A DNA stretch of 10,358 nucleotides from JBDHTO01 sp039808665. Its GTDB lineage: Bacteria; Pseudomonadota; Alphaproteobacteria; Paracaedibacterales; JAKBAR01. Positions 1 to 6,765 of the stretch are shown piece after piece. Each line of letters starts with the position of its first letter. The stretch's first letter is position 1. The stretch is from positions 1 to 10,358 of the forward strand of contig JBDHTO010000040.1 of the NCBI GenBank assembly GCA_039808665.1, read 5' to 3'. Both the position numbers and the translations under genes were made by a program. A model generated the notes under the pieces. That model did not search any database. It was not told the DNA's origin and saw nothing but the letters and a program-made list of their open reading frames with translations.

Positions 1-292
1 CCAGATTTTCAGGGGTGCGATCAAAGGAATAGATAAAAACACTACGCCCAATGCCGATTTGTGGTGCGGCAAGTCCCGCGGCAACTTTTCCCTTTGTTGC
101 AAGGGTTGCGCGAAGACGTTCATGAATTTCAAGGGCGAGAGGTAATTCTTCCCTCGTGAGATCTTTTGTTTTTGTGGATAAAACGCCACCTTTATCCGTG
201 CTTGTATTCAGGATGGGGTCAACGTGAGTGCAGGCCGACATAAATACTCCCATAAGTACAATCGCTAAGATGTTTGCTTTGATTTTAGCCAT
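1..292 (-). CDS. Peptide deformylase-like lipoprotein (3' end outside window)
   Basis: Reading leftward from an ATG at 292, the frame stays open for 97 codons to the window edge. The product starts with a short basic n-region (MAKIKAN), a hydrophobic core (residues 8-19) and a cysteine at residue 21 in the context M-S-A-C, which resembles a lipoprotein signal-peptidase II site. Residues 72-78 read A-G-L-A-A-P-Q followed by IGIG, matching deformylase motif I (GxGLAAPQ) except for an Ala in place of the first Gly; the glutamine is the one that lines the active site in known deformylases. The later EGCLS and HExxH motifs would lie beyond the edge. The start overlaps the last 8 bases of trhO (ATGGCTAA) and has no clear Shine-Dalgarno, which suggests translational coupling. 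Normal deformylases remove formyl groups in the cytosol; a lipid-anchored form is unusual. Family assignment is fairly sure, function is not. Confidence 0.8.
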   Translation of the reverse strand, partial: MAKIKANILAIVLMGVFMSACTHVDPILNTSTDKGGVLSTKTKDLTREELPLALEIHERLRATLATKGKVAAGLAAPQIGIGRSVFIYSFDRTPENL

Positions 293-1217
293 GACGGCTG
301 AGGCCAATGTGTTGGGTTCCACGCTTTTCCGCAAGCTTAATTTGTTCGTGTCGATGCGTGGCGGCTGCCATTTTCTTTGGCGTGAGTTTGTCAAAACAGT
401 GGGGGCAGTGAACGCCTTCTTTGTATTTTGGTGATGCTTGGTCTTCTTCTGTGACAGGGTGTCTGCATCCAAAGCAGGTTGCCGTTTTTGAAAGCTCCAG
501 TCCATGACCAATGGCGGTGCGATGGTCAAACACAAAGCATTCACCCTCCCACAGGCTTTTTTCCTGAGGTACTTCTTCGAGGTATTTCAAAATACCCCCC
601 TTAAGATGATAGACATGCTCAAATCCCTCATTCAGCATAAAGGAAGAAGCCTTTTCACAGCGAATTCCACCTGTGCAAAACATGGCAACTTTTTTATGCT
701 TTTTAGGATCCAGATTTTCTCTGACATAGGCTGGAAATTCTCTAAAAGTCTCAGTTAATGGATTGATCGCACCCTTGAACGTGCCAATATCCAGTTCGTA
801 AGTGTTACGTGTATCTAAAACAATCACCTCTGGATCAGAGATGAGAGCATTCCAATCCTGTGGATCAACATACTCTCCGACCACTTTATTGGGGTCAACA
901 CCCTCAACACCAAGGGTAACAATTTCTTTTTTTAGGCGTACCTTCATACGGTAAAAGGGCATTTTTTCTGCCGAAGATTCCTTGTGCTCAAGTGCGGAAA
1001 GACGTGTATCACTTCGAAGATAGGCAAGAACCTGGTCGATGCCTGCACGACTTCCGGCGATTGTTCCATTAATCCCTTCCTGGGCGAGGAGAAGCGTTCC
1101 TTTGACACCATTTTTTCTGCAAAGCTCAAAAAGTGGCTCTTGGATATCTTTGTAATCCTCAAGAGTTGCGAAGTGGTAAAGGGCTGCAACGACAATATCG
1201 GTCATGACACAAGTCAA
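285..1217 (-). CDS. trhO: tRNA uridine(34) hydroxylase, rhodanese-like (TrhO/YceA, UPF0176)
   Basis: The 310-residue product matches the TrhO (YceA) family, which hydroxylates U34 of certain tRNAs as an early step of 5-oxyacetyl or 5-methoxyuridine formation in the cytoplasm. It has the family N-terminus (VAALYHF near residue 9, then LLLAQEGINGT at 42-52). A rhodanese domain at about 120-218 includes LDTRN and the active-site loop with Cys181 in FCTGGIRCEKAS. The C-terminal segment carries two CxxC pairs (Cys248/Cys251 and Cys271/Cys274) that could bind zinc. Two starts are possible: TTG at 1217, with AAGGA ten bases upstream, and ATG at 1205, which begins closer to the usual family N-terminus but lacks a good ribosome site. 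The gene lies 61 bases downstream of tyrS on the same strand and overlaps the next gene by 8 bases, so an operon is likely. Identity is strong; only the start is uncertain. Confidence 0.93.
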   Translation of the reverse strand: MTCVMTDIVVAALYHFATLEDYKDIQEPLFELCRKNGVKGTLLLAQEGINGTIAGSRAGIDQVLAYLRSDTRLSALEHKESSAEKMPFYRMKVRLKKEIVTLGVEGVDPNKVVGEYVDPQDWNALISDPEVIVLDTRNTYELDIGTFKGAINPLTETFREFPAYVRENLDPKKHKKVAMFCTGGIRCEKASSFMLNEGFEHVYHLKGGILKYLEEVPQEKSLWEGECFVFDHRTAIGHGLELSKTATCFGCRHPVTEEDQASPKYKEGVHCPHCFDKLTPKKMAAATHRHEQIKLAEKRGTQHIGLSRHG

Positions 1218-1244
1218 ATAATAAAATTCCTTGACCTAATATAA

Positions 1245-1262
1245 GAGTTCCACGCGGAATTC
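1245..1262 (-). other. Short hairpin between tyrS and trhO
   Basis: A 7-bp stem (GAGTTCC/GGAATTC on the plus strand, one G-T pair) with a four-base loop lies in the 61-base gap after tyrS. On the minus strand it is followed by CTTATATTAG rather than a clean T-run, so it is at best a weak terminator or an mRNA-processing or stabilising stem between the two genes. Confidence 0.3.
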
Positions 1263-1278
1263 TCAAGAAGATCAGTCA

Positions 1279-2502
1279 CTAGGGCGATAGTGTTGCGAGG
1301 AGATGCTTTTTCTTTCCAGAGGATAATTTGAGGGGGAATTGATCGGGGGTATAGATGATTTCAGCGTCAATCACCTGATCATTCACACGCATGCCGCCGC
1401 CCTGCATTAACCGTCGTGCCTCTCCCTTGCTTGCTGACAGACCCGCTTGAACAAAAAGATCCACAATGTTTATGCCTGTGTCTGAAATATCTTGGACAAG
1501 GATTTCTGGTATAGAGGAAAGATCTGTGGACTTGGATTCAAAGAGAGATTTAACCGCATCATGAATACTCGCAATGCATGCATTTCCATGGAGAAGCGAC
1601 GTTGCTTCATCGGCCAGGATTTTTTTAGCTTCATTAATCTCTTGCCCTTTGAGGGATTCAAGTTTTTGAATCTCATTCATGGGTAAATCTGTAAAGAGTT
1701 TCAAATAGCGTATAACGTCATTATCTTCTGTATTGCGCCAAAATTGCCAGTAATCATAGGGGCTGAGGAGTTCTTGATTCAACCAAACAGCACCTTTGAC
1801 AGTTTTACCCATTTTTGCACCGCTGCTTGTTGTGACAAGAGGGGCTGTGAGTCCAAAGACCTGCTTTCCAAGGGCTTTGCGCACGAGCTCAACACCAGAA
1901 ACGATATTGCCCCACTGATCGGATCCGCCAAGCTGGAGTGTGCATCCATAGGTGTTATAGAGTTCCAGAAAATCGTAGGCCTGAAGAATGGAATAGTTAA
2001 ACTCAAGAAACGTAAGGTTTTGCTCACGCTCAAGTCGTGTCTTGACGGAATCGAAAGTCAACATACGATTGACGGAGAAATGTTTGCCAATATCTCTTAA
2101 AAATTCCAGATATCCAATTCCGCTCAGCCAGTCATTGTTGTTGACGAGAAGAGCATCAGAGGCATCAAGCTCAATAAATTTTTGAAAAACGGGTCGAATT
2201 CCATCGATATTTTTTTGTATGGTGGCGTCATCCAAAAACTGACGCATTTCTTCTTTGCCTGTGGGGTCGCCGATTTTAGCTGTTCCTCCGCCGAAAAGGG
2301 CGATGGGGCGGTGTCCATGCTTTTGTAGTAATCTCAGGTACATAATGCCCACAAGATGACCCACGTGCAGGGAAGCTGCTGTCGGGTCAAATCCAAGATA
2401 TGCGGTGACACGCCCTTTTGAGAAGGCTTCTTTCAACCCTTCTTCATCAGTGCATTGGTAAATAAAGCCGCGATCCTTGGCTTCCTTAAAAAAGTCACGC
2501 AT
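1279..2502 (-). CDS. tyrS: Tyrosyl-tRNA synthetase
   Basis: The 407-residue product is a bacterial class I tyrosyl-tRNA synthetase, which charges tRNA-Tyr with tyrosine in the cytoplasm. The HIGH-type signature is HVGH at residues 46-49, preceded by YLGFDPTAASL. The tyrosine-binding region FNYSILQAYDF is at about 168-178, followed by LQLGGSDQWGN at 189-199. The KMSKS-type loop is KMGKT at 230-234. A C-terminal S4 RNA-binding domain (about 345-405) contains LVQAGLSASKGEARRLMQGGG and VND. Length and order are normal for the TyrRS group found in E. coli and most bacteria. The start MRDFFKEAKDRGF fits the family, although no strong ribosome site lies directly upstream; the nearest purine run (GAGGAAA) is more than 20 bases away. 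It is the first gene of the minus-strand cluster with trhO and the deformylase-like gene, and is divergent from tRNA-Asn. Confidence 0.97.
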   Translation of the reverse strand: MRDFFKEAKDRGFIYQCTDEEGLKEAFSKGRVTAYLGFDPTAASLHVGHLVGIMYLRLLQKHGHRPIALFGGGTAKIGDPTGKEEMRQFLDDATIQKNIDGIRPVFQKFIELDASDALLVNNNDWLSGIGYLEFLRDIGKHFSVNRMLTFDSVKTRLEREQNLTFLEFNYSILQAYDFLELYNTYGCTLQLGGSDQWGNIVSGVELVRKALGKQVFGLTAPLVTTSSGAKMGKTVKGAVWLNQELLSPYDYWQFWRNTEDNDVIRYLKLFTDLPMNEIQKLESLKGQEINEAKKILADEATSLLHGNACIASIHDAVKSLFESKSTDLSSIPEILVQDISDTGINIVDLFVQAGLSASKGEARRLMQGGGMRVNDQVIDAEIIYTPDQFPLKLSSGKKKHLLATLSP

Positions 2503-2605
2503 TTTTTGTGGTAGTTTTTTGTGATTTCCTCACCTTTTTTAGCATAGATGATTCTTTTGGAGCAATGATCACCGTAAAATCATGGGGTGAGTTGTGCTTT
2601 TCTTC

Positions 2606-2638
2606 TTTACAGCTTGAAAAAGGAATGATAGTTATAAG
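2606..2638 (+). promoter_or_regulatory. Possible promoter of tRNA-Asn
   Basis: TTTACA (2606-2611) is a 5/6 match to a -35 box. Two candidate -10 boxes follow, GATAGT (2627-2632, spacer 15) and TATAAG (2633-2638, spacer 21). Neither spacing is ideal, so the exact boxes are uncertain; a promoter is expected just here because the mature tRNA begins at 2645. Confidence 0.3.
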
Positions 2639-2644
2639 TCACCT

Positions 2645-2720
<76 letters not shown>

Positions 2721-2798
2721 TTTTTTTGACCCTCTCGACAATTTATCCCACCTTTGCAAGATCCTTTGAATGTTCTTGTGCTTGAATTTGTACGTAAA

Positions 2799-2835
2799 AA
2801 AACAACGCACTCTGTGTTTTTGAGTGCGTCGTTTT
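2799..2835 (-). terminator. Hairpin terminator of tRNA-Ala, possibly bidirectional
   Basis: A 14-base inverted repeat with one mismatch (2799-2812 against 2822-2835; core ACGCACTC/GAGTGCGT) encloses a 9-base loop. On the minus strand it begins 6 bases after the tRNA-Ala 3' end and runs into a T-tract (TTGTTTTTTTT), the form of an intrinsic terminator. T-rich bases also follow on the plus strand, so it may stop read-through from tRNA-Asn as well. Confidence 0.8.
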
Positions 2836-2841
2836 GAATTT

Positions 2842-2917
<76 letters not shown>

Positions 2918-2927
2918 TTTATCTCAT

Positions 2928-2956
2928 GTGATAACGCGAACACATGTGAATTGCAA
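2928..2956 (-). promoter_or_regulatory. Promoter of tRNA-Ala
   Basis: On the minus strand TTGCAA (2951-2956) and TATCAC (2928-2933) are spaced by exactly 17 bases, and the expected transcription start falls a few bases before the tRNA 5' end at 2917. Both boxes match the sigma-70 consensus at 4 of 6 positions. Confidence 0.5.
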
Positions 2957-2993
2957 GATGAAATTCCGTCAGTTCGCGTCCTAAGGGTCTGGA

Positions 2994-3464
2994 TTAGTTC
3001 GCAGATGTGCCTTGATCCTGTCCTTCTTTTGCGGCGGCTTCTTGCTGTTGGCGAAAGAGCGCTGCAAAATCAACCGGTGCCAAAAGAAGTGGAGGGAATC
3101 CACCTTCACGCGTCATGTCGCAAATGATGTTGCGTGCATAAGGGAACATAAGGTGTGGTGTCTCAATCATGATAAAAGGCACAGCAGACTGCTCATCAAC
3201 GCCATCAAGTCCAACAACCGCACCATAAGAAAGCTCTGCAATAAAGAGCGTGTTTTCTTTGCGTTTTGCTTCGACTCTAGTTTCGAGGATAACTTCAAAA
3301 TTTCCGCTGCCAAGGTTGTCTGCGCGAACTTGAATGTTAACGGAAATAGAGGGTTGGGTATCTTGATCCTGTGTAAATGCTGCAATAGGATTGGGATTTT
3401 CAAAGGATAAATCTTTGACATACTGTGCACGTACAATAATGGGCAAAGTGGCTTGTTCTGACAT
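2994..3464 (-). CDS. secB: SecB protein-export chaperone
   Basis: The 156-residue product matches SecB, the cytoplasmic tetrameric chaperone that keeps precursor proteins unfolded and hands them to SecA for Sec-dependent export. Family landmarks are IVRAQYVKDLSFENPNP at about 10-26, the beta-strand region with ISVNIQVRADN, and the helical C-terminal half starting with PHLMFPYARNIICDMTREGGFPPLLLAPVDFAALF. The C-terminal tail is Glu/Gln/Ala-rich, a region variable across the family. The start is supported by AGGAG (3471-3475) six bases upstream of the ATG. Length is within the usual 150-170 residues. The gene is divergent from the Tim44-domain gene, the arrangement common in alphaproteobacteria, and is followed 76 bases later by tRNA-Ala on the same strand. 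Confidence 0.97.
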   Translation of the reverse strand: MSEQATLPIIVRAQYVKDLSFENPNPIAAFTQDQDTQPSISVNIQVRADNLGSGNFEVILETRVEAKRKENTLFIAELSYGAVVGLDGVDEQSAVPFIMIETPHLMFPYARNIICDMTREGGFPPLLLAPVDFAALFRQQQEAAAKEGQDQGTSAN

Positions 3465-3501
3465 AATATTCTCCTAAATACTTCATCCTAGTTGTAGCAA
3501 G

Positions 3502-3529
3502 TTGCAAAACGCTGCGTCTACTCTATAAT
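3502..3529 (+). promoter_or_regulatory. Promoter of the Tim44-domain gene
   Basis: A perfect TATAAT (3524-3529) lies 16 bases after TTGCAA (3502-3507). Transcription would start near 3536, inside or beside the AGGAGAGG purine run, which makes the upstream in-frame TTG at 3529 untranslatable from this promoter and favours the ATG at 3559. Confidence 0.55.
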
Positions 3530-3558
3530 TGTCAGGAGAGGAAAATATATCGAGTCCC

Positions 3559-4215
3559 ATGCGCGTGATTGAGATCATTTTTTTTGCGCTTTTAGCATTT
3601 TATATCTTTTCAAGGCTTTTGAATGTTCTTGGAAAACGCACAGGGCATGAACGCCCTTACGATCCTTTTGATGAAGATGACACGGATAAAAACAACGTTA
3701 TCGTGTTGCCCAATCGGCAACATGCGGAGGAAGGTGAAGATGAGTTGGTTCAAGGTCCTTTTGCGGCTCAAATAGCAAAAATTCGAGAAGAGGATCCAGA
3801 TTTTGATTTAGAAGATTTCGAAGAGAAAGCCTCTGTGGCCTATAGGATGATTGTTGAGGCCTATCATGCGGGGGATATCGATTTTCTTAAGGAGATGTTG
3901 GACGAAAAAGTTTTTGCTCAATTTGAAAAGGCTATTCTTGCACGGGAAAAGCGGGGGGAGAAAATTCAAAACGAATTTGTTGGCGATATCACAAGTATGG
4001 CTGATTTTATTGAAGTTCACGGAAGTCGAATTTCAATTGAGATGAAAATCGTGTCTCAACAACGACTTATCACCCTTGATAAGGGGGGTAAAATTATTGA
4101 CAATACGGACGAATCCATTCTTAAAATCATTGAATATTGGACATTTTCAAAACAGCTTGGATCAGATGACCCAACGTGGTTCCTCAGCAAAACCCAAACT
4201 TCATCCATTCACTAA
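3559..4215 (+). CDS. Tim44-domain membrane-anchored protein (TimA type)
   Basis: The 218-residue product has one N-terminal membrane helix (residues 4-21, IEIIFFALLAFYIFSRLL) followed by LGKRTGHERP, the signature of alphaproteobacterial Tim44-like (TimA) proteins. After an acidic linker the Tim44 domain covers about 75-212 (ASVAYRMIVEAYHAGD, LDEKVFAQFEKAI, then IIEYWTFSKQ and DPTWFLSKT at the end). Mitochondrial Tim44 helps tether the import motor; the bacterial protein is associated with the inner membrane and its task is less settled, with links to protein transport or assembly. The ATG at 3559 is chosen because the hydrophobic helix begins there as in relatives. The purine run AGGAGAGG is 17 bases upstream, unusually far, with only GAG at 3552-3554 closer. 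A TTG at 3529 would add ten residues but overlaps the -10 box. mltA follows and overlaps the 3' end. Confidence 0.88.
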   Translation: MRVIEIIFFALLAFYIFSRLLNVLGKRTGHERPYDPFDEDDTDKNNVIVLPNRQHAEEGEDELVQGPFAAQIAKIREEDPDFDLEDFEEKASVAYRMIVEAYHAGDIDFLKEMLDEKVFAQFEKAILAREKRGEKIQNEFVGDITSMADFIEVHGSRISIEMKIVSQQRLITLDKGGKIIDNTDESILKIIEYWTFSKQLGSDDPTWFLSKTQTSSIH

Positions 4216-5110
4216 TGTGTCGAAGGATTTTGAAGAAGCTTTAAGGGTATCTTGTACATGGTGGGTGATGTGTTCAGAAAGACACCCCGCATTTTCACAA
4301 ACGCAGCAGAAAAATTGGATGGATTTTTGTCATGGTGTTGTGAGGGGGGAACGTCTAGAGGTTCTTTTTGATCGTTATCTTGAGGAAAGCCCTTCGGAAG
4401 AGGCATTTTTTACAGGATATTTTGAACCCACGTTATATGGTTCGTTGGTAATGTCTGAGCAATACTCGGTACCCCTTTTTGCTTTGCCAGAAGGGGAAAA
4501 GACTTTTTCACGAAAAGAAATTCGTGAAGGTGCCCTTTTAGAAAAATCACTGATTCTGGTGTATGTATCTTGTCCTGTGGATGCGTTTTTTCTTGAAATA
4601 CAGGGAAGTGGTCGCGTGATTCTTGAAAATGGCGACGTTCTTCGTCTGGGGTATGCGGGGCAAAACGGATATCCTTATCAGGCCATTGGAAAATTTGTCA
4701 AAGAGGATCCTGATTTTCATGGAGATATGGATTTTCATGCCCTTAAGGCATTTTTAAAAGCAGATTTAAAACGTGCAGAATCCTATATGGATCGAAATGA
4801 ATCCTATGTTTTTTTTAAGGAAATTTTAAAGGGTTCACCAAAAAGTGCGGGTCCTATAGGTACTCAGGGAGTTTCCTTAACGCCTCGGCATAGTCTTGCG
4901 TGTGATCCCATCTATTATCCTTTTGGTCTTCCTGTCCTTGCAACAGTTTCTGGAGTTTTTAAGGAAATGACTTTAACGCAAGATACGGGTGGTGCGATAA
5001 AGGGGCCCCTTCGCTTTGATTATTTTACAGGATATGGCGCTCAGGCAGAAAATTTAGCTGGATCTCTTAAGCATAGCGGTCGGGTTTCTATTTTTTTCCC
5101 GAAAAAATAA
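4166..5110 (+). CDS. mltA: Membrane-bound lytic murein transglycosylase A, MltA family
   Basis: The product (314 residues from ATG 4166) matches MltA, which cleaves the MurNAc-GlcNAc bond of peptidoglycan and forms 1,6-anhydro-muramic ends in the periplasm. Landmarks: FFTGYFEPTLYGS at 81-93, FFLEIQGSGRV at 141-151, LGYAGQNGYPYQAIGK at 161-176, YVFFKE near 214, then the 3D domain with SLTPRHSLACDPIYYPFG (about 237-254) and QDTGGAIKGPLRFDYFTGYG (272-291), which holds Asp273 and Asp285, one of them probably the catalytic acid. The frame stays open upstream, with possible starts TTG 4076, TTG 4097 (AAGGGGGG eight bases before it), ATG 4166 and GTG 4217. None yields a signal peptide or lipobox, although export is expected. 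All but GTG 4217 overlap the Tim44 gene, whose stop is at 4213-4215. Family is certain; the N-terminus is unresolved. Confidence 0.88.
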   Translation: MTQRGSSAKPKLHPFTNVSKDFEEALRVSCTWWVMCSERHPAFSQTQQKNWMDFCHGVVRGERLEVLFDRYLEESPSEEAFFTGYFEPTLYGSLVMSEQYSVPLFALPEGEKTFSRKEIREGALLEKSLILVYVSCPVDAFFLEIQGSGRVILENGDVLRLGYAGQNGYPYQAIGKFVKEDPDFHGDMDFHALKAFLKADLKRAESYMDRNESYVFFKEILKGSPKSAGPIGTQGVSLTPRHSLACDPIYYPFGLPVLATVSGVFKEMTLTQDTGGAIKGPLRFDYFTGYGAQAENLAGSLKHSGRVSIFFPKK

Positions 5111-5355
5111 TCATTTTCCCTGCGACATTATGAAAAAAGTTTGGAACTTGTTAAGGATCATTCCCATATGATATATCTGTAAGGGTGCTGCTGTGTGCGT
5201 GTGATAAGCATTCCCTTGGCCCATGATCTTTTCTCGGGAGTTGTCCCTGTCTTGAGCTCTGGCTTTTGATAAACGGCGCCCACCTGCTTGTCGGGCCATG
5301 AGAGGATTGAAAGATCCACGGCATTTGCGGCATTTCTTACACTTTGGATATCTTA
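5111..5355. other. Intergenic stretch without a recognised gene
   Basis: No protein family or known RNA was recognised in these 245 bases between mltA and the kinase gene. On the minus strand all three frames are open for most of the stretch. One of them encodes C-K-K-C-R-K-C (5321-5341) followed by a basic, Arg/Gln-rich segment, but has no start codon before the cysteines; its first ATG is at 5299 and would give 62 residues. GGCCC (5218-5222) can pair with GGGCC (5292-5296), so an RNA fold is possible. The kinase promoter should lie in the right part, but no convincing boxes were found. Confidence 0.4.
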
Positions 5356-6678
5356 ATGATTCAAGGATTTCATCCTTTTCTTGCCCTTAAGCGATTGCTT
5401 CCCCGAAGTCTTTTTGGGCGATTTCTTATCATTCTTGTAACGCCCCTTCTTCTGGTTCAGCTTGTTCTTGGATATATCTTTTTTGATCGTCATACGGATA
5501 CGATTATCCGTCTTCTTTCTGACACTATTGCGGGAGATGTGGCTCTTGTTAAAGATATGGTGGAAAGTGGTGGAAAATCTGCTGCGAATATCAAACAACT
5601 TGCAAGTGCACACCTTAAGCTTGATGTGGTGATCCGTTCAGGGGAAAAACTTCAGGAAGTGGGGCAAGCAAAAGACGCCTGGCTTTATGATCATATGGCA
5701 AAAGCTTTGCAAGAGCAGTTGAGAAGTCCATTTTTTCTTAAAATGGATCATGATCATATTTATATTGATGTTGAGTCATCCAAAGGAGTGATTGAGCTGA
5801 GAACGTTGAGAAAGCGACTTTTTAGTAAGACGACACCACTTGTTTTGATTTGGACGACAGCGTCAGCCTTTTTGCTCTTTGCGGTGGCTGTTCTTTTCAT
5901 GCGTAATCAAATTAAACCCATTACGCGTTTGGCCGATGCGGCGGAAAAGTTTGGAAAAGGCCAGCAGATTATAGCCTTTAAACCAGAAGGTGCTACAGAG
6001 GTTCGTAAGGCTGCCCAAGCCTTTAATCAGATGCGTAGTCGTATTCTTCGTTTTATTGAGGAGCGTACACTGCAGCTTGCCGGGGTTTCCCATGATCTTA
6101 GGACACCTCTTACACGTATGCAATTGCAACTTGCGTTGATGGCTCAAACGGATGAGGTAAAAAGCCTTCAAGAAGATATTGAGCATATGGGGCATATGGT
6201 CCAGGGCTTTTTAGATTTTGCGCGCGGCGGTATTGACGAGGTTTCAAGCCAAGTCGATATCAAACGTTTTATCAAGGGTATTATTGAAGATTTTACTCAG
6301 GCGCATGCGATTCCCATCGATTTTGATGCCGAAGAGAGTATAAAAATCCATGTTAAAAAGAACCTCTTTAACCGAATGTTAACGAATCTTTTGTTAAACT
6401 CCCGTAAATACGGAGAAAAAGTCAAAGTCTCTCTCCTTGTCAAGTTGCATGCACTCGAGATTATTGTCGAAGATGATGGCCCGGGTATTCCCGAGGGAAA
6501 GTATGAAGAGGTTTTTCAACCCTTTCATCGTTTAGACCCCTCACGCAGCACTGAAATGGGGGGCGCAGGTTTGGGACTGACCATTGTGCGTGATGTCATT
6601 AGCATGCATGGTGGAAAAGTCGTGCTAGGAAAGTCGTCGCTGGGAGGGTTAAAAGTTACGCTTCTGATGCCACGATAA
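5356..6678 (+). CDS. EnvZ-like sensor histidine kinase
   Basis: The 440-residue product is an inner-membrane two-component kinase. The following residue numbers count from an alternative TTG four codons upstream (5344). RLLPRSLFGR at 17-26 precedes membrane helix 1 (about 27-47, ending IFFDRH). A periplasmic domain of about 115 residues follows, then helix 2 (about 165-186), a HAMP linker (187-240) and the DHp domain with SHDLRTPLTR, where His250 is the phospho-acceptor. The HATPase domain has N-box NLLLNSRKYG (348-357), G1 box EDDGPGIPEG (376-385) and G2 box GGAGLGLTIV (406-415). All catalytic motifs are intact. ATG 5356 is preferred because GGA lies about seven bases upstream, whereas the TTG has no ribosome site. 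Response regulators of this class are usually adjacent, but none lies in this window. The cognate signal is unknown; osmotic or envelope sensing is inferred only from resemblance to EnvZ. Confidence 0.93.
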   Translation: MIQGFHPFLALKRLLPRSLFGRFLIILVTPLLLVQLVLGYIFFDRHTDTIIRLLSDTIAGDVALVKDMVESGGKSAANIKQLASAHLKLDVVIRSGEKLQEVGQAKDAWLYDHMAKALQEQLRSPFFLKMDHDHIYIDVESSKGVIELRTLRKRLFSKTTPLVLIWTTASAFLLFAVAVLFMRNQIKPITRLADAAEKFGKGQQIIAFKPEGATEVRKAAQAFNQMRSRILRFIEERTLQLAGVSHDLRTPLTRMQLQLALMAQTDEVKSLQEDIEHMGHMVQGFLDFARGGIDEVSSQVDIKRFIKGIIEDFTQAHAIPIDFDAEESIKIHVKKNLFNRMLTNLLLNSRKYGEKVKVSLLVKLHALEIIVEDDGPGIPEGKYEEVFQPFHRLDPSRSTEMGGAGLGLTIVRDVISMHGGKVVLGKSSLGGLKVTLLMPR

Positions 6679-6765
6679 TTTTAGGAAAAATCTTAAAGAT
6701 TGGGGCTTTTTCTTTAAAAAATTTGTGCTTACAATGATGCTTAGTAATTTTCAGGAGTAACAACC

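Noticed and set aside
1744..2100. A 118-codon plus-strand frame inside tyrS
   Set aside because: It is antisense to the conserved tyrosyl-tRNA synthetase and has no ribosome site or family match.
5863..6195. A 110-codon minus-strand frame inside the kinase gene
   Set aside because: It is antisense to the HAMP and DHp coding region, whose motifs are intact, and has no recognisable features.
6679..6720. Possible terminator after the kinase gene
   Set aside because: T-rich bases follow GGGGC, but only short A/T-rich stems can form, so no reliable hairpin is seen.
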